In this document: piece after piece, positions 1-9,951 of the stretch
Numbering within the stretch: the first letter of the stretch is position 1
How the letters are laid out: each line of letters starts with the position of its first letter
Source: Nostoc piscinale CENA21
Lineage (GTDB): Bacteria > Cyanobacteriota > Cyanobacteriia > Cyanobacteriales > Nostocaceae
Direction of reading: 5' to 3'
Assembly: GCF_001298445.1 (NCBI RefSeq)
Contig: NZ_CP012036.1
Coordinates: forward strand, 2,483,263-2,547,262
DNA length: 64,000 nucleotides
Translations under genes and position numbers: made by a program
Notes under the pieces: model-generated
The model's database searches: none
Told to the model about the DNA's origin: nothing
Seen by the model: the letters and a program-made list of their open reading frames with translations, nothing else

Positions 1-2565
1 TGTTTTCCAACGTTCTGGGTCAAGTCCATCCCCTGTTACCGTTTGAGCATGATAATATGACCATTCCATAAGGATGATTGTGATAATCGCAAAAATAATC
101 CCAATGCGAATCATGTAAGAACCCAACCCCCTGGCAAATATGCTTTCGCGGGGACTGAAGGGCGGGCGCTGCATCACATCCGGTTCTGGTGGTTCAACTG
201 CCAAGGCTAAGGCTGGTAAACCATCTGTTACCAAGTTCATCCAGAGAATTTGTAAGGGTGTGAGGGGAACACCTCCCAAACCTAAAATTGGTGCAGCAGC
301 AATAGTTAAAACTTCACCGATGTTACTGCCCAAAATATATTTAATAAAGCGGCGGATATTGGTGTAAACCACTCGACCTTCTTTGGTAGCTGCCACAATG
401 GTGGCAAAGTTGTCATCTAACAGCACCATGTCGCTGGCTTCTTTACTCACATCAGTACCAGTAATGCCCATTGCAATACCGATGTCTGCTTGCTTTAAGG
501 CTGGCGCATCATTCACACCATCGCCAGTCATTGCCACAAATCGACCACGGCGTTGTAATGCTTGCACAATCCGCAGTTTGTGTTCTGGCGCAACTCTGGC
601 ATAAATGCTGACTAAATCAACTTGTTGTTCTAGTTCTTGGTCACTCATCCGTTGCAATTCTTGACCAGTTAGAACTCTGTCGCCTTCTTGGGCAATACCT
701 AAATCAATGGCGATCGCACGGGCTGTTAATTGATGGTCGCCTGTAATCATAACTGGGCGAATTCCCGCTTGGCGACATTCTGCTACAGCTGCCCTAACCT
801 CTGGTCTGGGTGCATCCAGCATTCCGACTAATCCCAGCCACACCAAGCTTGTCTCTGATTCCTCATCTGTGCCTTCTGGGGGAACTTCGGTGAGGGGTTT
901 GTAAGCAAAACCCAACACCCGCAAACCTTGACTGGCCATTTGGTCATTAGCTGCCAAAATTTTGCTGCGTTGTTCTTCTGTGAGCGGTGCGGAGTGTGTA
1001 CCCAAACGAATTTCTGTGCAACGCGCCAAAATTAACTCTGGTGAACCTTTGGTAAACATCAAGTAAGGTTCAGAGTTAACAAAACCTGTGATCGCTGGAT
1101 CTACACTGGTCAAGGATGGTTCCCCAGTCGCTACTTCCTCTACCTGGTTAATCACACTCATCCGTTTACGTTCGGAAGAGAAGGGAAATTCACTGACACG
1201 GGGTAACTTACTATTCCATTGGTCTTTTTCAATCCCCGCTTTGCCTGCTAATGTCACTAATGCGCCTTCGGTGGGGTCTCCTAAAATTGCCCATTCACCT
1301 TTTTCTTTTTGTAATACTGAGTCATTACAAACAGCGCAGGCCACTAATAAAGCTGAAATTTCGGGATAATCTTCAACTGGAACTTTTTGATTATCTAATT
1401 GAAAATCACCCACAGGTGCGTAACCTTCGCCTGTGACCCGAAAAGTATTGTTATTGGTGAAAATCGATTGCACCACCATTTTGTTCTGGGTGAGTGTACC
1501 TGTTTTATCAGAACAAATAGTGGTGACAGAACCCAAGGTTTCTACGGCTGGTAGTTTGCGAATCAAGGCATTGCGGCGTACCATTCGCTGGGTTCCTAAT
1601 GCCAAAGTGACGGTAATCACAGCGGGTAATCCTTCAGGCACTACCGCCACCGCCATACTTAAGGAAACTTCTAACAAGTCTTGTAAATTGCTAAAACCTC
1701 TGGCCTGAATGACACCACCAATCACAACGATCGCTACTAAAATCAAGGAACCAGAAACTAGAACATTACCCAGTTGCGTCATCCGTTGCTGTAAAGGCGT
1801 AGGTTCACTTTCCACCGACTGCAACATGGTGGCAATTTTACCTAGTTCGGTTTGCATTCCGGTGTTTGTTACCAGAACTTTCCCGCGTCCTTGGACAACT
1901 TCGGTGCCTTGAAAAACTAAGTTAACGCGATCGCCTAAAGATGTATCTTCAGGTAGTTGAAGAGTGGCCTGTTTGTTAACTGCTTCTGCTTCACCTGTCA
2001 GTGCTGATTCTCGCACTTGTAAATTAGACTGTTCAATTAAGCGTCCATCTGCGGCTATCTGCACTCCCGCTTCCAGCAGCATGATATCTCCTGGGACGAT
2101 TTCTTTGGCTGCCACATCTAATAGTTTTTTGTCACGAATGACTCGCACTAAGGGCGAAGACATCTGTTTAAGTGCAGCTAAAGCTTGTTCGGCACGACTT
2201 TCTTGGACATAACCCAAAATGCCATTCAAAATTACAATAGCCATAATTGCCACTGTATCTTTAAACGGCACTTCTCCTGGCTTGAGTTGACCAGCTTGCC
2301 AAGCCGTAAAATCCAAAAACCCAGAGATAAAAGCGACAGCAATCAGCATCAACAACATAATGTTCTTGAACTGATCTAGCAGTATTTCCCAAGCACTACG
2401 ACCACCATGTTCTTCTAATTCATTGGTGCCGTATTTTTGCAACCGTTGTTCAACTTCTTGGGGTGTTAAGCCACTGTCTGCCTTACTGTCCAGCAGGTCT
2501 AGAGCTTTATCAACTTCTAAAGTATGCCAAATCGGGGTACTTTCAGGCAGAGAATTAGCAGACAT
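1..2565 (-). CDS. Cation-transporting P-type ATPase (Ca2+ type, PacL-like), 3' end cut by window edge
   Basis: An ATP-driven cation pump of the P2 (SERCA/PacL) type, acting in a membrane; Ca2+ export is the likely role. The ATG at 2565 opens a frame that stays open for 855 codons to the left edge, so the last transmembrane helices are missing. Visible in order: an N-terminal cation-ATPase domain (LDLLDSKADSGLTPQEVEQR), two early membrane segments, the actuator loop with LTGEAE, the M4 ion-site motif PEGLP, the phosphorylation motif DKTGT with Asp at residue 353, KGSPE of the nucleotide domain, and the hinge motif TGDGVNDAPALK. The PEGLP motif and overall order separate it from heavy-metal (CPx) and K+ pumps. 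The true substrate cannot be read from the sequence. It is divergent from the next gene, with a 594-bp spacer. Confidence 0.93.
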   Translation of the reverse strand, partial: MSANSLPESTPIWHTLEVDKALDLLDSKADSGLTPQEVEQRLQKYGTNELEEHGGRSAWEILLDQFKNIMLLMLIAVAFISGFLDFTAWQAGQLKPGEVPFKDTVAIMAIVILNGILGYVQESRAEQALAALKQMSSPLVRVIRDKKLLDVAAKEIVPGDIMLLEAGVQIAADGRLIEQSNLQVRESALTGEAEAVNKQATLQLPEDTSLGDRVNLVFQGTEVVQGRGKVLVTNTGMQTELGKIATMLQSVESEPTPLQQRMTQLGNVLVSGSLILVAIVVIGGVIQARGFSNLQDLLEVSLSMAVAVVPEGLPAVITVTLALGTQRMVRRNALIRKLPAVETLGSVTTICSDKTGTLTQNKMVVQSIFTNNNTFRVTGEGYAPVGDFQLDNQKVPVEDYPEISALLVACAVCNDSVLQKEKGEWAILGDPTEGALVTLAGKAGIEKDQWNSKLPRVSEFPFSSERKRMSVINQVEEVATGEPSLTSVDPAITGFVNSEPYLMFTKGSPELILARCTEIRLGTHSAPLTEEQRSKILAANDQMASQGLRVLGFAYKPLTEVPPEGTDEESETSLVWLGLVGMLDAPRPEVRAAVAECRQAGIRPVMITGDHQLTARAIAIDLGIAQEGDRVLTGQELQRMSDQELEQQVDLVSIYARVAPEHKLRIVQALQRRGRFVAMTGDGVNDAPALKQADIGIAMGITGTDVSKEASDMVLLDDNFATIVAATKEGRVVYTNIRRFIKYILGSNIGEVLTIAAAPILGLGGVPLTPLQILWMNLVTDGLPALALAVEPPEPDVMQRPPFSPRESIFARGLGSYMIRIGIIFAIITIILMEWSYYHAQTVTGDGLDPERWKT

Positions 2566-3159
2566 TGTTTAGGTTACAGAAAAGGTTACAAAATTCGATC
2601 ATAATTTAGTGATGGCGATAAAACCATCCACCAAAGTTACATTCAAGTTCTTGCTCACACCAATTGGAAAAATGATGACCATAGATGGATTGACCCTAAG
2701 CCAGACTTAGACAGTAATTTCCATCCAAAATCTTAAATTCCCAATGGCGTAGCTTGTACAAGTTTAAATGTGTTTCTCGACATTTGCTATAGCAGGAGGC
2801 AGGAGGCAGACCCGATGAAACTTGTTTCATCACCAAGCATGAAAGTGGGAATAGCATTTTTACTCAGAACTCAGAACTCAGAACTTTGAGGCAGGAGGTA
2901 AGAGTTTTACTATGCCTCGCATTCTTGCTTTTTAAATGTCCTAACCTATACTTCGACTGCCATAACTTGATATGAGTGATGTTTCTATGTAATTTTATGT
3001 AGTTTTTAGTATTTATCAGAACATTTTAGAAAAACTATTCCCCTAAGAAATTTGCGGTTCCGTCTAGAGGTTATAGCAAAATTACTGCTTGGCGTGCTAA
3101 ACCGTGGAATATATATGCTTAATATAAATTTTGCACTCCCTAGTTAGACTGCTAGCCAG
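2566..3159. other. Intergenic region between divergent genes, with short repeats
   Basis: No gene is visible. It must contain the promoters of both the P-type ATPase (-) and the propeller/transglutaminase gene (+). Around 2792-2905 there are simple repeats: AGGAGGCAG copied at 2794-2809 and again near 2892, and three head-to-tail copies of CTCAGAA near 2861-2885. These look like the degenerate heptamer repeats common in this cyanobacterial group. No riboswitch or RNA gene is recognised. Confidence 0.6.
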
Positions 3160-4791
3160 ATGTTTGGGCAAAGGACAATTCGACCGCTTACGGCTGCCTC
3201 CCTATGTGGCATTGCTTTTATTAAAGATACACTCATTGCGATTGACAGTACAAAAGGGCATCTACTAGAGATTGATCCTGAGTCTGACAACAGCAAAATT
3301 ATCAATCCGCACCAAGTTAAGGAATTTAATGATGTCACTGGTTTAGCAGTTTGGGAAGATACCCTCTGGGTAACTCGTGGCAATAGTATTTATTTATCAA
3401 AGCTGGGTTCTTGGGGGTTAGAACATTTTGCCACATTGCCTTATACGGCTAATGGTGTGGCTGTGTGGGAATCGACAGTGTATGTTAGCTGTCAAAAGCT
3501 GGGTTACATTGTGATTTTTGACCGTAGTACGCGCAAAGAAATTACTAAGTTTTATGCGCCTGGGGTTGGTGTAGAAAATTTGACAGTCACCCAAGAAACG
3601 TTGTGGATTTGCGATCGCACTGAACAAACAGTTTACTCGATGGATCGAGCCACAGGAGAAGTAAACTTTAGTGTGCTAACACCGTTTGATTCACCCACAG
3701 GCATAGCGGTACATCAAGATAGTGATGGTCAGGAAACTTTGTATGTCGCCTATGCTTCTGAGGAACCTTATATTCGGGATAATCCTAATGCTGACCCGAA
3801 TCATGAATTAACTTACCGTGATCGGACTTTCATTCACCCACTTTATTACTACTACAACCCAGATAAGCGTTACGCCCTATCAAATGGCTATCTGATCGAA
3901 ATGTCCTACGCTGAGGAAATTGCACCTTTAGAAGAAGTGTATCTCCCGGATGTAGAATGGCGCATCGCCTTACCCTCCGAAACTGAACGCCAAACAGTTA
4001 AACAAGTTGAACCCATTGGTATTCCTTTTACCGAAGAAGTCATTGATGGGCAACGGGTAGCAGTATTTAAATTTGATGCCCTCACCCCCGGCGAACGCCA
4101 TGTATTTGGCTGGAAGGCTTTGTTAGAAGTGCGAGGAATTAAGTATCGCATTACGCCTAAAGATACCGAAGACTTGCCAGAATTTTCTCCAGAACTCCAA
4201 AATCGTTACCTCGTAGATAACGATGATTTGGCAATGGATACTTCTATAGTTCGCAATGCCGCCCGTGATGCCATCGGTTCCGAAACCAACTTACTACGGA
4301 AGATGTATAGTATCCGTAACTACGTATACGACGAGTTGTCTTACGGTATTAAACCTTACATTGACACCCCAGATATAGTTTTAGAACGAGGGGTTGGTTC
4401 TTGCGGTGAGTATGTTGGCGTTTTACTGGCCTTGTGCCGTTTAAATGGTATCCCCTGCCGCACAGTTGGCAGATATAAATGCCCTCCCTACGGCGAACAT
4501 CAAAAAGTACCATTACAACCTGATTTTAATCATGTCTGGTTAGAGTTTTATATCCCCAACTTTGGCTGGTTGCCAATGGAATCTAACCCCGATGATGTCG
4601 GATATGGAGGCCCTTACCCCACTCGCTTTTTTATGGGGTTGTGCTGGTATCACATCGAAATAGGCAAGGGTATCTCTTTTGAAACTTTAAGCAGTCAAGG
4701 TAGTAGATTGACAAAAGAAGATATTCCCATAGGTGATTTAGCAATTAATCATATTCGCTTTACAATTCTTCAAGAATTACCACCTTTTTGA
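3160..4791 (+). CDS. N-terminal beta-propeller plus C-terminal transglutaminase-like domain protein
   Basis: A 543-residue protein with two parts. Residues ~1-190 are a repeated WD/SMP-30-like propeller pattern (for example GLAVWEDTLWVTRGNSIYLS and GVAVWESTVYVSC). Residues ~340-510 are a transglutaminase-like (papain-fold) domain. The catalytic triad is visible: Cys415 in GSCGEYVG, His458 in FNHVW, and an Asp around residue 478 in ESNPDD. Such domains act as cysteine proteases/peptidases or cross-linking enzymes; the substrate is unknown. No signal peptide or membrane segment is obvious, so a cytoplasmic location is likely. The start ATG at 3160 is the first in frame. The gene is monocistronic in appearance, with 583 bp following. 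Confidence 0.85.
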   Translation: MFGQRTIRPLTAASLCGIAFIKDTLIAIDSTKGHLLEIDPESDNSKIINPHQVKEFNDVTGLAVWEDTLWVTRGNSIYLSKLGSWGLEHFATLPYTANGVAVWESTVYVSCQKLGYIVIFDRSTRKEITKFYAPGVGVENLTVTQETLWICDRTEQTVYSMDRATGEVNFSVLTPFDSPTGIAVHQDSDGQETLYVAYASEEPYIRDNPNADPNHELTYRDRTFIHPLYYYYNPDKRYALSNGYLIEMSYAEEIAPLEEVYLPDVEWRIALPSETERQTVKQVEPIGIPFTEEVIDGQRVAVFKFDALTPGERHVFGWKALLEVRGIKYRITPKDTEDLPEFSPELQNRYLVDNDDLAMDTSIVRNAARDAIGSETNLLRKMYSIRNYVYDELSYGIKPYIDTPDIVLERGVGSCGEYVGVLLALCRLNGIPCRTVGRYKCPPYGEHQKVPLQPDFNHVWLEFYIPNFGWLPMESNPDDVGYGGPYPTRFFMGLCWYHIEIGKGISFETLSSQGSRLTKEDIPIGDLAINHIRFTILQELPPF

Positions 4792-5374
4792 TCTGGAAGT
4801 ACATACAAGGGGTGTAAGGGTGTACTTCGACTGCGCTCAGTAACCAGGGTGTAAGGGTACAGGGGTTAGAGGCTCAAGGAGAAATGACAATACTTTCTAC
4901 CTTGTCCCCCATGTCACCCATGTCACCCACACCCTCACACCCATTCTTAACAGTCCAATTCATCAATTCTTAAATAAACCAATATTTCCCAGTAACAGTA
5001 AGGATATGGTTCTGTAATCAAACCACATAGCAGAAACCGTATACACCCTCAAGACAGCTATTAATAATTAGGATAGTCTTCCTGTATATATGTAGTTCAG
5101 CCGCCAGTTGTCGGAAGGCGGAAGTCGTAAAGCAATCATAAGATTGATATTTCCTTTCCTGAAGTTCCCTAAAGATACTGGTAAATATAGAAACTAGCCT
5201 TCTTAAGTTTTTTCAAACAAAATTTTTATTCAATACAATTTATCAACCCAATTTAAAATGGTAATAATCCAGTGAATGATTGGATAAATCGCAAGTCTCA
5301 AAAAAATTCCTAAACAGCAGATTGCTGGTAGTAATCTTATCGCCACCAGTCATCAATCTTATATACCTTCATAT
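4792..5374. repeat. Intergenic region with GTGTAAGGG / CATGTCACC-type short repeats
   Basis: Between about 4805 and 4945 the motif GGGTGTAAGGGTG recurs (near 4812 and 4850), followed by ATGTCACCC repeated three times and CACACCC copies. These match the degenerate short tandem repeats seen elsewhere in the window. The rest is AT-rich and without a clear gene. A possible 5' extension of the next gene begins with GTG at 5272 (see that entry). Confidence 0.55.
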
Positions 5375-6653
5375 TTGACACAAAATTCTCAGTCAAATGC
5401 TGAAGAAAAGCAAATATATCAACATTTATTGCATTTGGTACAAGTTAAATCGCCAAATGAAATGCTAGAACGTTGTCGTGCCTTATTTGTTGAAGGTGCA
5501 GATTATCCTGAACCAGAAATATTATTAATATTAGATAAAATTACAGCATCAAAAACTGCTGTACATGAGTTTAAATTTTTTATTAATCGTTGCTGTCATA
5601 TTTTAATTAATCGTTGGCACATGCAGCCGCAATTGCATTATGCGATTCCTGAATTAATCAAATTATTCGCTACTGCACCCACTAGGTCAAGAACCACTAG
5701 TTTCCGTTATCGCAACATTAGAAAGTTGCGGGAATTAATGCAGATGTTTCTTGTCAGCGAACAGTATTTAACTTTACGGCGATTTGTGCAGGTAATGACA
5801 AGAACAACTGAGGAAAATATTCATGATGAATCTCAAGCTTTAATAACTTTAATTTGGCGCTATTCATATTTATATGAACATTGTTTGATTAGTGATGATT
5901 CTACCTTTGAACATCAGTGGCGCGTTAAGCAAATTCAAGCACAGGCGCAAAAGCAATTTGAAGTTGATTTATCCAAATATGTCACTTATCAAGTGCGTCG
6001 TAATCAGATACTCAAAAAAAGCCTCAGTAGAAGAGGCGGAGAGAATTTTACGTCCTGTAAATAATCCTACATTATTGAGCGATCGCGATCTGCATACAGC
6101 ACTTCAACATTGGAATAGTAAGGTCGAAGGTAACTATACATACCAAGAGTTAGCCCAAAAATTTTTACAGTCTAATCAAAAGGTAAATTCTTTAAGTGAT
6201 TTTAAAGATAATTTGTATGAATATCTCATATCTTCAATTACTGGCGGTTCGGGAAAACGCCAATGGCAGCAAAAGTTACATACACAACTAAAAAATACAT
6301 TAACACAAGCTAATTCTCAAAAACCTGATGAATTTTTAATCATGAGAATTTGTAGTCAGCTATTGAATTTTTTAATTGTTGAAAGTCATTTATCAATCCA
6401 GCATTTTAGTTTTATTGACTTGATTACTAATCAAGGTACACTAGTTACTACTGAATTATTATTAAAAATAGTATTAATCTGTCCTAAAGTAAAACCTTAT
6501 TTAGAAAAGCGATTAACAATTTTATTTCAGCACTATGAGTCTGCAAATACTAGTGATATTAAGTGGCTTGTCAAAATTTTAGAACAAGTTAATATTGCTA
6601 TGGTTATTTATTTTGGCAATATTGATATATCTTATTTTAAAGAGACTGGTTAA
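5375..6653 (+). CDS. Unknown cyanobacterial protein, frameshifted at an A7 run
   Basis: I do not recognise this family. Two overlapping frames (5375-6064 and the frame ending at 6653) read as one protein of about 425 residues if one A is removed from the A7 run at 6014-6020; the join then reads LKKASVEEAERILRPVNN. The protein is hydrophilic and largely alpha-helical, with no signal peptide or catalytic motif. The start is uncertain: TTG at 5375 is the first usual start in this frame. A GTG at 5272 would add a plausible VNDWINRKSQK... N-terminus if another A7 run (5300-5306, also preceded by CTC) likewise loses one A, giving about 459 residues. It is followed by a 129-bp gap and a convergent nuclease gene. 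Confidence 0.55.
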
Positions 6654-6782
6654 TGTGGATATATAGCAGTCTTATTTAATATATGAACAAAACAGACAAG
6701 GATGACAAATGAAACAAGGAAGAGAGCTGTTTGTCAAGCATTTAGGATTTCTATATTCTCTAACCCCTAACCAGCTAAATTA

Positions 6783-7623
6783 CTAAATCGGCACTACTGC
6801 ATCGGAATAAGCACTGACGGCGGCAAATTCACAAATTGAATTAAAGGGACAAAATCGGCAGTGTTGTCCAGGGTTTGGGGGGAATATTTTACTGAAGTTA
6901 CTGTTTTTTTCGTGATATTTATGTAAATCGGCTTGATGTTTATGAGCAATTATCGCTAACTCAGATTTTAAATTTTCAAATTCATGATTTGTGATTTTAA
7001 TTAAATCAGATTTTTTACCGAGTTCTAAATTATAAAATGATGCGACTGCTTGTCTACCAGGATAAAGATAACGCACCGCTAGTAAATAAACTAATGCTTG
7101 TCTTTGATCAAAAGCAGATTTACCTGTTTTGAAATCTAAAATATGTAAAGTGCGATCGCCATCAATAAAAAATGCAGTCCATAGCTGCATATAAGCGAAA
7201 ACAATAGTCGCCTTGTTCAATTAAAATTGGCTTGGGAAAACCTTCGTCACCAGGGGTTAATTGCAGAATATTTTTGCCTCTCAATAAAGGCGCATTTTGA
7301 TACTTCTTCAAAATTTGAATGACGCGCTGCTTCACATGAGAGCTGGTATTGTTGAGTTTTAACAACTGGGCAACTTTTTCTACACCATCTGCTTTATTTA
7401 ACAAATGTCTATTATGATGAAACTCATAAACGCCTTTTTGGGCGAGTATACCAATCCGCTGCGGTGCCGTAGCCTTTGTTAACAGTGCTTTAACTTGGGG
7501 TTCATGTTGACGTGCTTTAATAAACCCACGTCGCATTTGACAATGCCAGCGTTCTTGTCCTATTGCTGGGGCAATTAAAGACCAAAGGTGATAACTGACA
7601 AAAGGTCGGTCGGGGGTTGACAT
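6783..7623 (-). CDS. PD-(D/E)XK nuclease family protein with C-terminal Cys cluster, frameshifted
   Basis: A RecB/Cas4-like nuclease fold protein. The gene starts at ATG 7623 (a TTG three codons upstream is less likely) and shifts frame at an A6 run at 7167-7172 (T6 on the coding strand). Removing one base gives a 279-residue product and joins AAMDCIF to IDGDRTLHILDFKTGKS. This restores the D...DxK catalytic pattern, which is split by the break. Further on, QRQALVYLLAVRYLYPG fits motif IV (QxxxY), and the C-terminus carries HCRFCPFNSIC, like the Fe-S Cys cluster of Cas4/AddB-type nucleases. There is no CRISPR array or helicase partner nearby, so the role (DNA repair or end processing) is inferred from the fold only. 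Confidence 0.75.
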
Positions 7624-7770
7624 CGCTAACAAGCAGTGAGAAAAAATACAATGGGCAGAAATTTGAGCATAATTAGCTGCTCATAACTTCTTTTGATACT
7701 TGCGGCTAGGCACGCTTTGCGGGAAGCTTCGTAATAGACTACTGAAGATGGACGGGAGAAATTGGCAACA

Positions 7771-9198
7771 ATGAGCGTTACTAGCAATTCCAGCAAAATC
7801 AAGTTTGGTACTGATGGTTGGCGAGGGATTATTGCTGATGATTTTACTTTCCCCAATGTGCGGAAAGTAACTAGAGCGATCGCAAGTTATCTCGAAACAG
7901 CCTACACAAAAGATAGACCAGTTCTCATTGCTTACGATACGCGGTTTTTAGCTGATCAGTTTGCCCGCACCGCTGCCCAAGTCTTAGCAGATTTGGGTTG
8001 GACAGTGAAAATTACTGATCGAGATTGCCCCACACCAGTAATTGCTTATAACGCCCGTCACTTAAATTCGGCGGGGGCGTTGATGTTTACAGCAAGCCAT
8101 AACCCTGCACCATATTGTGGAATTAAATATATCCCCGATTATGCCGGGCCTGCCACTCCAGAAATCACTGATACTATTGTGGCAAATATTGAAAGTGCTG
8201 CGGATGATCTGCCTAGTAACAACCCTAGCGGGTCAATTTCTATTTTTGACCCCAAACCCGATTATTTGCAATTTATCTACACATTGTTGGATGTAGAACG
8301 CATTAAAAGCGCCCATTTAAAAGTTAAATATGATGCGCTATATTCGACATCTCGCGGTTATTTAGATGAAGTTTTGCAACAAAGTGGCACAGAATTAGAA
8401 AGTTTTCATACTTGGCGGGATGTATTATTTGGCGGTGGAATGCCAGAACCCAAAGGCGAACAACTAGAAGAGTTAGTGGAAGCTGTACGTCGTGACCAAG
8501 CTGATTTAGGTTTGGCAACCGATGGTGATAGCGATCGCTTTGGTATTGTTGATGAACAAGGTAATGTTCTCACCCCTAACACTGTGCTGTTGGTGTTAGC
8601 AAGGCATTTAATTAAAAATAAAGGCAAAAGCGGCGCAATTGTTCGTACTGTCGCCACAACTCACCTATTAGATAATCTGGCGGCTAAATATGGTTTGCCA
8701 ATTTATGAGACAGCCGTAGGCTTTAAATACATCGGTGAAAAAATGCGAGAAACCACCGTTTTGATTGGGGGTGAAGAATCAGGCGGTTTAAGCGTGATTG
8801 GGCATATTCCCGAAAAAGATGGTGTTTTAGCTGATATGCTAGTTGCCGAAGCGATCGCCTACGAAGGCAAACCCCTGAGTCAACTTGTCAAAGAAGCGAT
8901 CGCGGAAGCTGACGGCCCCTTGTATAACAAGCGTTTGGACTTACACCTCACTGAAGCCCACAAAACCGCCGTTATCGATTCCTACACCAAAAATCCCCCC
9001 TCAGAAGTAGCGGGTATTAAGGTCAAAGAAGCCGGGCGCAAAGACGGCGTTAAACTTTACCTAGAAGAAGGTAGCTGGGTGTTGCTGCGTCCTTCGGGAA
9101 CAGAACCACTGGTGCGCGTTTATATGGAAACCAACAGCCCCGAAAAACTCTCCCAAATCGCGCAAGTAATGGAGAGTGAAATTGCTAAATTAGGATAA
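7771..9198 (+). CDS. Phosphoglucomutase/phosphomannomutase family protein
   Basis: An alpha-D-phosphohexomutase, interconverting hexose 1- and 6-phosphates in the cytoplasm. The 475-residue protein has the four-domain layout: an N-terminal FGTDGWRGIIADDFT, the phosphoserine loop TASHNP with Ser109, the metal loop DGDSDRF, the sugar loop GGEESGG, and the C-terminal phosphate-binding loop RPSGTEPLVRVY. I chose ATG 7771 over the TTG at 7762 because the family begins a few residues before the FGTDGWRG motif. Substrate preference (glucose or mannose) cannot be decided from motifs. A hairpin and a LapA-like gene follow. HIP1 sites are dense within the gene. Confidence 0.92.
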   Translation: MSVTSNSSKIKFGTDGWRGIIADDFTFPNVRKVTRAIASYLETAYTKDRPVLIAYDTRFLADQFARTAAQVLADLGWTVKITDRDCPTPVIAYNARHLNSAGALMFTASHNPAPYCGIKYIPDYAGPATPEITDTIVANIESAADDLPSNNPSGSISIFDPKPDYLQFIYTLLDVERIKSAHLKVKYDALYSTSRGYLDEVLQQSGTELESFHTWRDVLFGGGMPEPKGEQLEELVEAVRRDQADLGLATDGDSDRFGIVDEQGNVLTPNTVLLVLARHLIKNKGKSGAIVRTVATTHLLDNLAAKYGLPIYETAVGFKYIGEKMRETTVLIGGEESGGLSVIGHIPEKDGVLADMLVAEAIAYEGKPLSQLVKEAIAEADGPLYNKRLDLHLTEAHKTAVIDSYTKNPPSEVAGIKVKEAGRKDGVKLYLEEGSWVLLRPSGTEPLVRVYMETNSPEKLSQIAQVMESEIAKLG

Positions 9199-9214
9199 GA
9201 GTTTAAACCGCAAA

Positions 9215-9250
9215 TGAACACAGATGAACATTGATAAATATCTGTGTTCA
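9215..9250 (+). terminator. Stem-loop between the phosphohexomutase and LapA-like genes
   Basis: An 11-bp perfect inverted repeat, TGAACACAGAT ... ATCTGTGTTCA, with a 14-base loop, lies 16 bp after the mutase stop codon. No long T-run follows, so it may be an attenuator, an RNA-stability element or a copy of a dispersed palindrome rather than a strong terminator. Confidence 0.45.
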
Positions 9251-9273
9251 TCTGTTTCAATTTATGATGTTTT

Positions 9274-9546
9274 ATGAAGACTTTTGCTAATTTGTTAATA
9301 TCTGTTGTTGTGGCTGTTTGGATAGTGGCGATCGCAGTTCTTTCAGTTCAAAATGCCACACCAGTATCGTTAAAGTTTTTAAGTTTTCAATCAATTCAAA
9401 TACCAGTTGGTTTAGTTCTGGCTTTTAGTGCAGCGATTGGTGTAATTGGGGTAGCAGTACTGCAACCTCTGTGGGGGTTAGCTGGTTCCGGCGAGAATCG
9501 CTTGGAAGAGGATGCAGAGTTTTTTGTGGATGATGAGGATTTTTAA
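9274..9546 (+). CDS. LapA-domain (DUF1049) small membrane protein
   Basis: A 90-residue protein with two hydrophobic segments, residues ~5-25 and ~42-67, separated by SVQNATPVSLKFLSFQ. The segment VQNxxPVxLxFL, followed by the second helix, is the signature of the LapA/DUF1049 family of small inner-membrane proteins. The tail is acidic (EDAEFFVDDEDF). In proteobacteria LapA works with LapB in controlling lipopolysaccharide synthesis; the cyanobacterial role is not established. The start is the ATG at 9274, 75 bp after the mutase. Confidence 0.8.
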   Translation: MKTFANLLISVVVAVWIVAIAVLSVQNATPVSLKFLSFQSIQIPVGLVLAFSAAIGVIGVAVLQPLWGLAGSGENRLEEDAEFFVDDEDF

Positions 9547-9824
9547 AGGCAGTTAAGTAAACTTTTGCATAAGTTAGTAGCTTTTTTAAACGCAGAGGGA
9601 AGTAGTGAAGCATCTCTACGTTAGAGACCATTTATAAAGTAAATCTTTAAGCATCTAGACGATACAAATGTACTATTAGTAGATAATAAGATTTTCTATG
9701 GATACAAATGTACTAAATATAAAATATTTCATTTAGTAGCATTTACAATTGGTAGAAATTAATTTAAGAGAGTTTGTTTCTTTCCACAAATCGAATCTCA
9801 AAGACCAAGTATAGCAAGAGTTTC
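9547..9824. other. Spacer left of the integrated element
   Basis: No gene is visible. A 17-bp string GATACAAATGTACTA occurs twice (near 9660 and 9698), giving a local direct repeat within AT-rich DNA. This is the chromosomal flank immediately left of the attL copy. Confidence 0.4.
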
Positions 9825-9880
9825 ATAAAAAGCCCGTGACGAGGATTGAACTCGTGACCTCACCCTTACCAAGGGTGTGC
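9825..9880. repeat. attL: 56-bp duplicate of the tRNA-Thr 3' part
   Basis: Begins ATAAAAAGCCCGTGACGAGG and ends in AAGGGTGTGC, identical to 16839-16894. It covers the tRNA 3' terminus through the anticodon stem-loop, then diverges (AGAACA versus TCTACC). It is not a functional tRNA because the 5' half is missing. Confidence 0.9.
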
Positions 9881-9951
9881 AGAACAACCGATTATCAAGG
9901 CTTTGAGCGAGTTACATAGTTGGGTTATGCAAGAACTATGCAACTTAGAGA

